64,000 nt of DNA, from assembly GCF_030503675.1 (NCBI RefSeq), contig NZ_CP129964.1, positions 2,604,001-2,668,000 on the forward strand. Direction: 5' to 3'. Under the pieces are notes generated by a model, which did no database searches, was not told the origin of the DNA, and worked only from the letters and a program-made list of their open reading frames with translations. The DNA is from Lutimonas zeaxanthinifaciens (GTDB lineage: Bacteria > Bacteroidota > Bacteroidia > Flavobacteriales > Flavobacteriaceae). Every line of letters begins with the position of its first letter. The stretch's first letter is position 1. Below, in pieces: positions 8,674 to 16,420 of the stretch. Both the position numbers and the translations under genes were made by a program.

Positions 8674-9546
8674 TCAATACTGGTGAAAGGCCTGTGAAAC
8701 AAATTGAAGAACTTCGGGAAGGGAATCTCTCCAGTAGGTCCAGTTGTGCGCCCCATCCCGAACTCTGTATTCATGTGGAACCTCCTTTTTCTTCATCGCA
8801 ATATGAACGAGGCTGTTACCTTCATATAAGAAATCGTCATCACCACAATCAATATACCAGCGAATCGATGCTATTTTTTTCACCTCCATAGCATTGACAA
8901 GGGACACAGCATTATGATTGTTAAAATAATTTTGAAGTTCCTCTTCATCATATACCTCATCCTTGGAGTCTATAAAATACTCCTTGAAATCTTCCATGGT
9001 TAAAGGCCCTACATAAGCACTTAAGGGCGCGGCTGAAGAGAACAATTCAGGATGACGCAAAGCATACATAAATGTACCTCCTCCACCCATGGACAGGCCT
9101 GAGATTGCACGATATCGTTTTTCCTTTTTTATTCGGTAAGTTTTTTCAACATAAGGCATCAATTCCTCAAAAAAGAAATCTTCATAGTTCCATTTTCCGT
9201 TAATATCATTGAAATAGCCCCTTTGACCCGTATTTGCATCAGGCATTACAATAATCATGGGAGTAGCCTTACCTTCCTTGATGGCTTTATCAGCAATATG
9301 CAAAACCTCTCCAAACTGCACCCAACCTGTTTGATCATCACCTGCCCCATGTAATAAATACAATACAGGGTAGCTTCGTTCTGAATTTTTATAGTCCGGA
9401 GGTAAATAAATGGCGAATTTTCGTTCGCTATCCAATATTTTGCTCTCCATACTTAAATTGTCATAGACTTTACCATTTTGGGCAACAACCGTCAAAGTCC
9501 AAAATAAAATCGATACTAAACTGAAACTTATTTTCTCCATTTTCAT
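8674..9546 (-). CDS. Secreted alpha/beta-hydrolase esterase (esterase D / CE1-like)
   Basis: 290 residues, signal peptide to about residue 22 (VVAQ-N). Catalytic triad candidates are Ser152 in GLSMGG, an Asp in CGDDDF (about 236-238) and His267 in GAHNW. The oxyanion region is LLHGAGDD (64-71). This arrangement is that of the esterase D / feruloyl-acetyl xylan esterase group, which removes ester decorations from polysaccharides; the exact substrate cannot be told. It follows the TolB-like gene by 27 bases and may be co-transcribed with it. A second ATG two codons in is an equally possible start. Confidence 0.82.
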   Translation of the reverse strand: MKMEKISFSLVSILFWTLTVVAQNGKVYDNLSMESKILDSERKFAIYLPPDYKNSERSYPVLYLLHGAGDDQTGWVQFGEVLHIADKAIKEGKATPMIIVMPDANTGQRGYFNDINGKWNYEDFFFEELMPYVEKTYRIKKEKRYRAISGLSMGGGGTFMYALRHPELFSSAAPLSAYVGPLTMEDFKEYFIDSKDEVYDEEELQNYFNNHNAVSLVNAMEVKKIASIRWYIDCGDDDFLYEGNSLVHIAMKKKEVPHEYRVRDGAHNWTYWRDSLPEVLQFVSQAFHQY

Positions 9547-9573
9547 GATACTATTCTAATATTTTTGAATTCT

Positions 9574-11085
9574 TTAATTGGAATTGCTCACAAAAGCAAC
9601 CTTTTTGCTATCCGGGGACCAGCTGGGCACATTAATAGTTCCCTGTCCACCATAAACATAAGAAAGTATTTTTGGTTCCCCTCCACTCACAGGCATCATT
9701 CTCAAATAAACATGCTTGTAAAATGGATGATCACCGGATTCCACATCGGTTCCAAAAGACAGAAACAGAATTTTCTTTCCGTCAGGAGAAATATGTGGGA
9801 ACCAGTCATTCAAATCATCAAAGGTAAGTTGTTCGACTCCACTTCCATCGGGTTTCATTCGATACAACTGCATGGTCCCGGTTCTGTTTGAATTAAAATA
9901 AATAAAGTTTCCCGATGGATCGTATTCCGGGCCATCGTCCAGTCCTTCCGTATCTGTAAGCTGAGTTTCTTCACCGGTTGCTATCTCCACACTATAAATA
10001 TCGTATTGATTATTTCTGCTACCGGTAAAAACCAATTCCTTGGCATCCGCAGACCAACCGTGTAAATAGGAAGGCCCAAGCCCTTTTTTTGTTACTCTTA
10101 CGGGCTCAGAAGAACCCTCCACCGGCAGAGTGTAAATGGCCGAATCTCCGTTATCCTCGTCATCATGATGACTTATGGCCAGCTGCTTTCCGTCAAATGA
10201 CAATACATGATCATTATTGTTCCTAACGGCGAAACCTGTATTGATAGTTGATGTTCGGCCACTCTGAAGGTCATACCTGTATAAATATCCATTGGAATTA
10301 TAGATCAGTGCTTTTCCGTCAGTAGTCCAGTTTGGCGCCTGAATGGAGTGGGCAGAGGAAAAAAGTATTTTCCGGTGAAGTGTTTCCACATCCAGCACTT
10401 CCATATGACTTCCTAAATAATCCTGATATTGTTCACCCGATTCATCAAAGGGTTTGATGATCCTGACGTTTCTAAAAATGGCTTTTTCAACAACATCAGG
10501 ATTATGAGAGCAAACAAATAAGCCAACAAATACTTCATTATTCAATTTTGAATCCTCGTAGATTACCTTTTTAAGAGGCTGTCCCAGCTTGGCCGTTCCC
10601 ATAATAAATGTATTTCCTCGTCTTTCGAGTTCAACGATATCAGGAGACGTATCCGAAGAAGTCAATTCATTTGTATCACCCCCGATGGAATCCCTGAACT
10701 GAAGTGATACCAGTCCATCCCCATGCACCGCGGCACTGACATGTTCTGAATTTGGCCTAAAACTATTTCGGGCCATCCAGCCTATTTTTCTATGCGGATC
10801 AACTCCGGATCCAACAAATTTTACCTGTGCCCTCAGAATAAAATCTCCTTGTATACTTTTCCACAAATAATGAAACTGATCGTCATCAAACCACATATTC
10901 TTTCCGGATCCTTCGATCAAATACTCCTGATCATCACTTAGATAGGAAACATTTCCCTGATGATCAACGGCACCAATATCCATATGACTGAAAAAAATTC
11001 CGGTAGGGTCGGTTTGAGAAATCAATTTTTGATACGGCATCAAAGAAAAAAGTAATAATATAACAAATGGGTTCAGTCGGTTCAT
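9574..11085 (-). CDS. Secreted two-domain protein: DUF1349-like N-domain plus TolB-like beta-propeller
   Basis: 503 residues from the ATG at 11085, which begins directly with a signal peptide (cleavage near SQ at about 24). An in-frame start 16 codons upstream would put non-signal residues first and is rejected. The N-terminal half (about 30-215) resembles the concanavalin-like DUF1349 fold, with phrases such as GWMARNSF and VGLFVCSHN. The C-terminal half carries TolB/PD40 propeller repeats with the spaced motif DGKxIxF/W: DGKALIYNS, DGKQLAIS, DAKELVFTG, SGNFIYFNS, DGKKILFLS, DSKKVAFVS, giving six blades. Role unknown; such proteins often bind peptides or glycans in the periplasm. Confidence 0.8.
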   Translation of the reverse strand: MNRLNPFVILLLFSLMPYQKLISQTDPTGIFFSHMDIGAVDHQGNVSYLSDDQEYLIEGSGKNMWFDDDQFHYLWKSIQGDFILRAQVKFVGSGVDPHRKIGWMARNSFRPNSEHVSAAVHGDGLVSLQFRDSIGGDTNELTSSDTSPDIVELERRGNTFIMGTAKLGQPLKKVIYEDSKLNNEVFVGLFVCSHNPDVVEKAIFRNVRIIKPFDESGEQYQDYLGSHMEVLDVETLHRKILFSSAHSIQAPNWTTDGKALIYNSNGYLYRYDLQSGRTSTINTGFAVRNNNDHVLSFDGKQLAISHHDDEDNGDSAIYTLPVEGSSEPVRVTKKGLGPSYLHGWSADAKELVFTGSRNNQYDIYSVEIATGEETQLTDTEGLDDGPEYDPSGNFIYFNSNRTGTMQLYRMKPDGSGVEQLTFDDLNDWFPHISPDGKKILFLSFGTDVESGDHPFYKHVYLRMMPVSGGEPKILSYVYGGQGTINVPSWSPDSKKVAFVSNSN

Positions 11086-11178
11086 GATATAAGGATTTAG
11101 TTGGGTTACTAGAATTGCTTTTACCAATTCCACATTAAAAATAAGAAAAAAAGTGTCTATTTAAACCCTTTGCAAACC

Positions 11179-11877
11179 TTATCTTAAGACCGCTTCCTCT
11201 ACGATCAGCGGATAAACATATCCTGCTCCAAATTCTCTGTCAATCGCCAATATACCCTCAAAAACAACGGTATCTCCTACCTGCACGTTTTCTTGAGTTG
11301 TAAATGTCAGATCAGAACGCGATTCACCGGTGGTTCCATCCATCAGATGTACCCAGTTTCGGTCCATAATATCTTTATTGACTTTAACCACCTGGCCCCT
11401 GACACGTACTTTCTTCTTGTTAAAATCTTTAGAGTTGGCATACAATTCCCCGATACTTTGACCTCCTTCTGCCGGACTGATCTTAATACTGTCCAACATG
11501 CGCTGTATTTCCATTTTTCTTTTTGAAATCACCTCAGCTTTTTTTGATTCGGCATCAATCGGTTCCTTACTGATCTGATCGACAAAAAAGATACGATCAA
11601 AAACCCTGTTGAGCTCTTTACTTTCAAAATTACTCATTTCCATGGCTTGGGTGAAATAAAGCTTATCTCCCTCCTTCGCATCTGTTTTCGTAACAGCAAG
11701 CCAAAACTCCTGACCCGATTCGGTTACCAAAAGATAGGTATATCCAGATGTTTGTTGTATTTCTTTTACAACCACCTCATTCTGGGCGATTTCATTCTTA
11801 ACGGGACTATAATCCTTCTTTTTATTTTCACAGGATATAGTCAGTACAAAACAAATAATTAAAAAAGTAATTCTCAT
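11179..11877 (-). CDS. Lipoprotein with OB-fold domain
   Basis: 232 residues from ATG 11877, starting with a lipoprotein signal and lipobox LTISC (Cys16). A longer start at 11988 lies inside the upstream methyltransferase gene and encodes no signal, so it is rejected. The C-terminal half contains an OB-fold-like stretch (GQVVKVNKDIMDRNWVHLMDG and following strands) with a short helix-rich linker before it. The substrate is unknown. The gene begins 10 bases after the methyltransferase gene and is probably the last of a three-gene unit with 11888-12517 and 12540-13121. Confidence 0.7.
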   Translation of the reverse strand: MRITFLIICFVLTISCENKKKDYSPVKNEIAQNEVVVKEIQQTSGYTYLLVTESGQEFWLAVTKTDAKEGDKLYFTQAMEMSNFESKELNRVFDRIFFVDQISKEPIDAESKKAEVISKRKMEIQRMLDSIKISPAEGGQSIGELYANSKDFNKKKVRVRGQVVKVNKDIMDRNWVHLMDGTTGESRSDLTFTTQENVQVGDTVVFEGILAIDREFGAGYVYPLIVEEAVLR

Positions 11878-11887
11878 TGGATCAATT

Positions 11888-12517
11888 TTATTTGGATAAT
11901 TTTTCAAAAGTACAAAATACATAATTCTGGATCGAACCGGACGGAGTAACATGAATAGTTTCAAAATCGTGAAATCTACTAAAGTCATTTGAAAATAAAT
12001 TATTCAATGCGTGGGCATCGTATTGTCTGATTGGAAGGCCACTGCATTTTAAGGGCCCTGTTTTTGAAAAGGTTCCGAGTATCAGATTTCCTCCGGAGTC
12101 CACTGCCGAGGTTGCCACCTTCCTGTATAATTCGACATCCTCATCATCGGTTAAAAAATGTAAACACGCCCGATCATGCCATATTGTATAGGTTTCAGAA
12201 GGTTTAAACACCCTTATATCCGTACAAATCCATTTTATTTTCGCACTCAGAGGGCCGAGTCTTTTTTGAGCCCTTTCTATGGCTTTTTCAGATATATCGA
12301 GAACAGTTATATTTTTAAATCCATTAAGGAGCAAATGATCGGCGAGCAAACTGTCACCACCTCCGACATCTATAATTTTGGCAGATTTATCTAATTCTGT
12401 TGCTTGAATCAAATTCAAAGATTCATTTGGAACCCGTTGATACCAGCCCACTGATTCCAGCGGTTTTTCGTTATAAACCTTGTTCCAATATTGTTCCTTT
12501 TCTTTGAATTGTCCCAT
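11888..12517 (-). CDS. Class I SAM-dependent methyltransferase
   Basis: 209 residues without a signal peptide, so cytoplasmic. The SAM-binding motif I is IIDVGGGDS (48-56), followed by the acidic end of strand 2 (VLDIS) and a motif resembling post-I sequences (CTDIRVF). The opening residues YWNKVYNEKPLESVGWYQ are typical of a small group of bacterial methyltransferases similar to thiopurine/tellurite-type enzymes. Substrate not identifiable. It sits between a secreted repeat protein (22-base gap) and the OB-fold lipoprotein, neither of which hints at a pathway. Confidence 0.82.
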   Translation of the reverse strand: MGQFKEKEQYWNKVYNEKPLESVGWYQRVPNESLNLIQATELDKSAKIIDVGGGDSLLADHLLLNGFKNITVLDISEKAIERAQKRLGPLSAKIKWICTDIRVFKPSETYTIWHDRACLHFLTDDEDVELYRKVATSAVDSGGNLILGTFSKTGPLKCSGLPIRQYDAHALNNLFSNDFSRFHDFETIHVTPSGSIQNYVFCTFEKLSK

Positions 12518-12539
12518 TTATAATCTTTCAGAAGGTTTT

Positions 12540-13121
12540 TCACTGAATCTGTGGCAGCGCCACTACATGAGCGTGAACCTCAATACCGTTCAAGTTTAAT
12601 TCCGATCTTTTATCATACATTTTAATCCCTTTTATATCGTTAAGCTTGCCTTTCTGTGAAATGGCTTTAACCCCATAAAAGATTTCTTTATCGGCCACGG
12701 CCTTGATATGAACAATATGCCCCGATTTTCGGACCCCTCTAACCTCCAGGGTGGAGCCGTTCTTTGTAATTGCTTTGATAGCATATACTTTTCCTTCATT
12801 ATCAATGGCAGCAACAGGTTTATACTGTTCCTCGCTCACCAGGACTTTTACCGGTAATTGCTCTTCCCTGACAAATGCCTTTATTTCCATAATGTACTTC
12901 TGGTTAGAATCTTCAAGGGCCTTGACGTCATAAATATTTCCATTTTCATCAAATGCCTTTACATCCAGGGTATAACCTTCGGGGTGCAATGCCTTTACAT
13001 GCCAAATAAATTGTTGGAGCTCATCCGACTGAATTTCGTACTGACCCTCTCTTTGCGCCTGACCTGAAAAAGTCAAAAAAAATAAAATGATCCACCCAAA
13101 ATAGTTTATTACTGATCTCAT
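12540..13121 (-). CDS. Secreted protein of about eleven tandem 12-residue repeats
   Basis: 193 residues with a signal peptide ending near GQAQ (23). The mature part is nearly all repeats of the form [VI]-K-A-hydrophobic-x-x-x-G-x-hydrophobic-x-[DEH]. Repeat starts are at residues 42, 54, 66, 80, 91, 103, 115, 127, 139, 151 and 163, so the spacing is 12 with two small departures (14 and 11). The best copies are VKAFDENGNIYD and IKAITKNGSTLE. Such a short, glycine-turn repeat suggests stacked beta-hairpins or a beta-solenoid/beta-roll. I do not recognise an assigned function; a Bacteroidota DUF family probably exists. A -7 element lies at 13145-13152. Confidence 0.8.
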   Translation of the reverse strand: MRSVINYFGWIILFFLTFSGQAQREGQYEIQSDELQQFIWHVKALHPEGYTLDVKAFDENGNIYDVKALEDSNQKYIMEIKAFVREEQLPVKVLVSEEQYKPVAAIDNEGKVYAIKAITKNGSTLEVRGVRKSGHIVHIKAVADKEIFYGVKAISQKGKLNDIKGIKMYDKRSELNLNGIEVHAHVVALPQIQ

Positions 13122-13144
13122 GAGATTACCATATCAATTCTTTT

Positions 13145-13152
13145 CAAAAATA
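13145..13152 (-). promoter_or_regulatory. -7 element TATTTTTG upstream of the 12-residue-repeat gene
   Basis: Minus strand TATTTTTG matches TAnnTTTG; the start codon at 13121 would have a leader of roughly 20 bases. No convincing -33 element. Confidence 0.45.
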
Positions 13153-13220
13153 CATATCTTAAAAGACCTCAACTATGACTTTGGTTAGTTTTTCCAGTGC
13201 CGGAAACGCCAAGAAATAAA

Positions 13221-13246
13221 AAAAACTCCAAAAAATTGGAGTTTTT
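13221..13246 (-). terminator. Rho-independent terminator of the START-like gene
   Basis: Perfect 11-base inverted repeat (13221-13231 with 13236-13246, loop AAAA) whose outer part is an A/T tract, giving a T-run on the minus strand. It lies 17 bases past the stop of 13264-13905. Confidence 0.75.
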
Positions 13247-13263
13247 AAACCTATTAAAAAAAT

Positions 13264-13905
13264 TCAATTGGAGGGATCTAATCGTATCGCAAAATCTGTT
13301 TCCTCCCTCTCCTTTTGATCGTACTGTCTTCTGAGTTCCTTGAGATCTGTATTCATTTCGCCGGTTTCAATGTAATCCTTAAAAGATAATAAACTGTCAA
13401 AATTGGATTTTTTTAATTTCCCCTTTAACATACTTGTTGTTAGGTAATTATTCATCTCATACTCTGTTCGGCTAAACAAAACAGTTTGACCCGATCTGTT
13501 GCGTCTTACCCCATAGGTCACTTCCATCTGTCGGGTTGGAAAATTTTCCGTGTCGTAAACATCATAGGTAAAATAAACACCGTCTACAAACGCTACAATA
13601 CGTTCTTTGTTTATTATATTATTGATTCCATTGGGAATATGAATTTCTCTTTCTGCTCCAAGCACAGCAACTCCTGTACCTTCATTGAGCATATAGGATT
13701 CATCAATAGTTGCATTAAAATTGCTGACTTCTCCATATGATTGTAACACCTTCCAGACCTGCTGAGGACTGCCATTAACAATCACCTCATTATAAATTGT
13801 TTTGCTTTTTTTAAAATCACTTTTAACTTGGGCGTAAATCGCCGATGTTACTGTTAAAAACAGCCACAAAAACAGGTGGATGGATAAATTTATATTCGCT
13901 TTCAT
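13264..13905 (-). CDS. Secreted START/SRPBCC-like domain protein
   Basis: 213 residues with a signal peptide (cleavage near IYAQ, about 26). The mature sequence from about residue 36 (IYNEVIVNGSPQQVWKVLQSYGEVSNF) has the opening pattern of polyketide-cyclase/START-like (SRPBCC) proteins, a helix-grip fold with a hydrophobic ligand cavity, and continues with the expected strand series. The C-terminus is a charged tail of about 25 residues. Ligand unknown. It stands alone between two terminators. Confidence 0.7.
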   Translation of the reverse strand: MKANINLSIHLFLWLFLTVTSAIYAQVKSDFKKSKTIYNEVIVNGSPQQVWKVLQSYGEVSNFNATIDESYMLNEGTGVAVLGAEREIHIPNGINNIINKERIVAFVDGVYFTYDVYDTENFPTRQMEVTYGVRRNRSGQTVLFSRTEYEMNNYLTTSMLKGKLKKSNFDSLLSFKDYIETGEMNTDLKELRRQYDQKEREETDFAIRLDPSN

Positions 13906-14132
13906 CGTTTCACATTTGGGGGATCGTATGAAACAATTTCTTGTTATACAGGTTAAACTTCAATTCCAAAAGACCAACATTTTTATTTATTTAAAACCTC
14001 GAATATATTGAGATTTGAAGCGGTCCTTTTAAAAATAGACGAAGAACTTAAGCCCGGGTTACAGCGAAATAAAGAGAAAGACCCTATTTAACATAAAAAT
14101 AACATTAGAACCTGAAGAATTTACCTTCTTTC
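13906..14132. other. Intergenic region, no gene seen
   Basis: Most of the 308-base gap between the START-like gene and the sulfatase. AT-rich; no open frame with a plausible start, no tRNA, and no perfect -7 element was found. Only the sulfatase terminator at its right end is recognisable. Confidence 0.5.
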
Positions 14133-14179
14133 AAAAAGAAACAGGTCTCAAATAGCCATTGTTATTGAAGACCTGTTTC
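14133..14179 (-). terminator. Rho-independent terminator of the first sulfatase gene
   Basis: An 11-base perfect stem (14138-14148 with 14169-14179) with a 20-base loop, followed on the minus strand by TTTTTGA. Lies 35 bases past the stop at 14214. Confidence 0.75.
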
Positions 14180-14213
14180 AAAAATTACGATCAATAAATG
14201 ATCATCTCATTAT

Positions 14214-15776
14214 TTAATGCGACTCTTTAGGATCCCGATGAGGATATTTCTGAATCAACTCCATATGGCTTTTCATAAACATCTGAATGGGTGCCACGGC
14301 AAATAAACCAGGATAAAGTTTCCCGTATTTTTCACCTGGATCCCGCTTTATGTTATAAAAATCCATTCCTGGCAATCCTCCATGACCCTCTTTAATATGT
14401 ACTTTAAAATCCTCATAGCGAATGGCACCCAACTGAGAACCACTATAATGTGTTATATAATTTCTTCGTCCGTTACCCTCACCTAGCAATAGTAAAGCGG
14501 TCTGATCTATTCCATCTGTTATCCTGTCGGTTGGAATTTTATCCTCAATACCGGCTACTCTGCATGCGGTTGTATACAGATCGGTCACATGGATTATGTC
14601 ATTCGGATCCTGATTTGGTTCAATCATACCCGGCCAGTAGGCCATGGCAGGTACTCTAACTCCACCTTCGAGAACATCTCCTTTTGCACCTCTTAACAAA
14701 GTGTAACCGGAAGTAGGATAGAAAGCATACATAGGCCCGTTATCACTAATCCAGATTACAAGTGTATTCTCTTCAATACCTTCTTCCTTCAGGGTATTTA
14801 ACACATTATCCACATGCATATTGTGAAGAACCATCATTGAAGCCTGTGCATTTCTTTTATCAACTCCGTAGTCATTCTGATGTTCCTTTGAACCTGTAAT
14901 CTGCAGCGCATAGCTTGCCCAATAAATGTAGAAGGGCTGGTCCGTTTTATTTTTTTCTTTTATAAAACTGATCATTTGACGATTTGTCTCATTCTCAAAT
15001 GCCTCCTGCCTGTTGACACCAAGCTTTCCGGCGGCTCCTTCAATTGGCTTTCTTCCTTTACCCTTTTCTCCAATATAACCAGCCACACTGAGGTCGATTC
15101 CCGTACGTGCTTCATACTCATCATAACCGGGGAAATCGTAAAAAGCTGCATTTACCGGCATCGGAGAATCATATAAATCCTTGGAATCCTGCCATGCATC
15201 GGGGGCCCCGTTAAACAGTCCGTAATAGGCGTAATCATAGCCTTGATTTTCCGGGGCGTGTTTTGGCTCATCTCCCATATGCCATTTTCCCCACATAGCC
15301 GTGTGATAACCAGCATCTGATAACAGCTCAGCCGTGGTCACTTCGTTTGGGCTCAAACCTTCCTTTTGCCCAGGCCATAGAACACTGAGTAATCCTGTTC
15401 GTACAGGATGCCTTCCGGTGTTAATTGCGATACGTGTTGGTGTACAAGATGGTTCCGCATAGGCGGACCAAAATCGCATTCCATTAAAGGCCATCTTGTC
15501 CAGAGCAGGAGTTGGTGTACCTCGGTGCTTTCCTCCTCCCTGCCATCCAAGCTCTCCCCAGCCAATGTCATCAGTCAGGATGTAAATAATATTTGGTTTT
15601 TTACCGAATCTTTTTTCCAGATCAGCCAGTTTCTTATCGATTTCATTATCTTGTTGCTTCCATTGGTCTTGGTTTCTTTTCTTGTAATACTCAAAAGGAG
15701 CGTCATTCACTTGAGAGAAGGAACTCAAGGGAATAAAAATTATAATGACAAAAAAGAAAATTAACTTTGATTTCAT
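14214..15776 (-). CDS. Sulfatase (family S1, arylsulfatase-like), secreted
   Basis: 520 residues with a signal peptide ending near SFSQ (21). The S1 sulfatase signature C-x-P-x-R is present as CTPTR at Cys111, the residue converted to formylglycine; metal ligands include the Asp pair at 69-70 (TDD), and the family motif GKWHMGD and ISDNGP follow. It hydrolyses a sulfate ester, in marine Bacteroidota commonly on algal polysaccharides, though the substrate is not evident and no SusC/SusD pair is nearby. It is divergent from the TetR gene at 15834, with a palindrome between them, so is probably under that repressor. Confidence 0.9.
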   Translation of the reverse strand: MKSKLIFFFVIIIFIPLSSFSQVNDAPFEYYKKRNQDQWKQQDNEIDKKLADLEKRFGKKPNIIYILTDDIGWGELGWQGGGKHRGTPTPALDKMAFNGMRFWSAYAEPSCTPTRIAINTGRHPVRTGLLSVLWPGQKEGLSPNEVTTAELLSDAGYHTAMWGKWHMGDEPKHAPENQGYDYAYYGLFNGAPDAWQDSKDLYDSPMPVNAAFYDFPGYDEYEARTGIDLSVAGYIGEKGKGRKPIEGAAGKLGVNRQEAFENETNRQMISFIKEKNKTDQPFYIYWASYALQITGSKEHQNDYGVDKRNAQASMMVLHNMHVDNVLNTLKEEGIEENTLVIWISDNGPMYAFYPTSGYTLLRGAKGDVLEGGVRVPAMAYWPGMIEPNQDPNDIIHVTDLYTTACRVAGIEDKIPTDRITDGIDQTALLLLGEGNGRRNYITHYSGSQLGAIRYEDFKVHIKEGHGGLPGMDFYNIKRDPGEKYGKLYPGLFAVAPIQMFMKSHMELIQKYPHRDPKESH

Positions 15777-15791
15777 AATTTATAAATTTAT

Positions 15792-15799
15792 TAGGTTTG
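15792..15799 (+). promoter_or_regulatory. -7 element TAGGTTTG of the TetR gene
   Basis: Exact match to TAnnTTTG on the plus strand, 34 bases before the TetR start. It directly abuts the palindrome at 15800, so the transcription start would fall inside the operator. Confidence 0.5.
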
Positions 15800-15815
15800 T
15801 GTACTTAAAAGTACA
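15800..15815. promoter_or_regulatory. Candidate TetR operator (palindrome)
   Basis: TGTACTT-AA-AAGTACA: two perfect 7-base arms with a 2-base centre in the 57-base gap between the divergent sulfatase and TetR genes. Position directly after the TetR -7 element fits autorepression. Inference from position and symmetry only. Confidence 0.5.
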
Positions 15816-15833
15816 ATTTTTTTTTGAAATAAA

Positions 15834-16403
15834 ATGATTGAATCGGTCCAATTCAAAAAATCGGAAATGCCATGGTTAATCAGTGGCCTTAAGCTTCTCG
15901 CCGAGGGAGGAAACAATCGCATGAATATCGATGTTTTAAGCGAACGTGTAGGAAAGGCAAAAACCAGTTTTTATCACCATTTCGGATCTAAAAAAGAGTT
16001 CCTCTACAGGCTGGCCCAATATTGGGGAAAATACTACACCAAAGATTATTTTGATGAATTGGCTCCTATTAGAGAGCCGAAAAAGAGATTAAAGAAATTG
16101 TTAAAAAAAGCCTATTCAGGCAGGGATATAGACTCCGTTTCTTTCTATTTTAAAGAGCTGGCATTAAAAGACCCTGATTTGGACACATTAGTGAACTATA
16201 TTGAATCATACAGGCTAAAATATGTTTATCAAACACTCTTAGATTTAGGAATTAATGAAGATCAGGCCATTATAAAATCCAAAGGATTTATGTATCTCTT
16301 CTTTGGATGGTCGGTATTGAATCCGGTTCAAAGGCTGGATAACAAATCCGATTTTAAGGACCTTGAAAGACTTATAGACTACTTCATTTTTTCAAAAATT
16401 TAA
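15834..16403 (+). CDS. TetR/AcrR-family transcriptional regulator
   Basis: 189 residues. The N-terminal helix-turn-helix is clear: MNIDVLSERVGKAKTSFYHHF (about 31-52), with the characteristic xFYxHFxSKxEF wording of TetR regulators, followed by a helical ligand-binding domain. It is transcribed divergently from the first sulfatase and convergently with the second, so it probably controls one or both. The ligand is unknown. The stop codon lies inside a symmetrical hairpin shared with the convergent sulfatase gene. Confidence 0.9.
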   Translation: MIESVQFKKSEMPWLISGLKLLAEGGNNRMNIDVLSERVGKAKTSFYHHFGSKKEFLYRLAQYWGKYYTKDYFDELAPIREPKKRLKKLLKKAYSGRDIDSVSFYFKELALKDPDLDTLVNYIESYRLKYVYQTLLDLGINEDQAIIKSKGFMYLFFGWSVLNPVQRLDNKSDFKDLERLIDYFIFSKI

Positions 16404-16414
16404 AAATTTTTGAA
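16391..16414. terminator. Bidirectional AT-rich hairpin between convergent genes
   Basis: Perfect 10-base stem (16391-16400 with 16405-16414) with a 4-base loop, containing A and T tracts on both sides, placed between the ends of the TetR gene and the second sulfatase. It overlaps the TetR stop codon. All A/T, so stability is modest. Confidence 0.5.
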
Positions 16415-16420
16415 ATTTCA

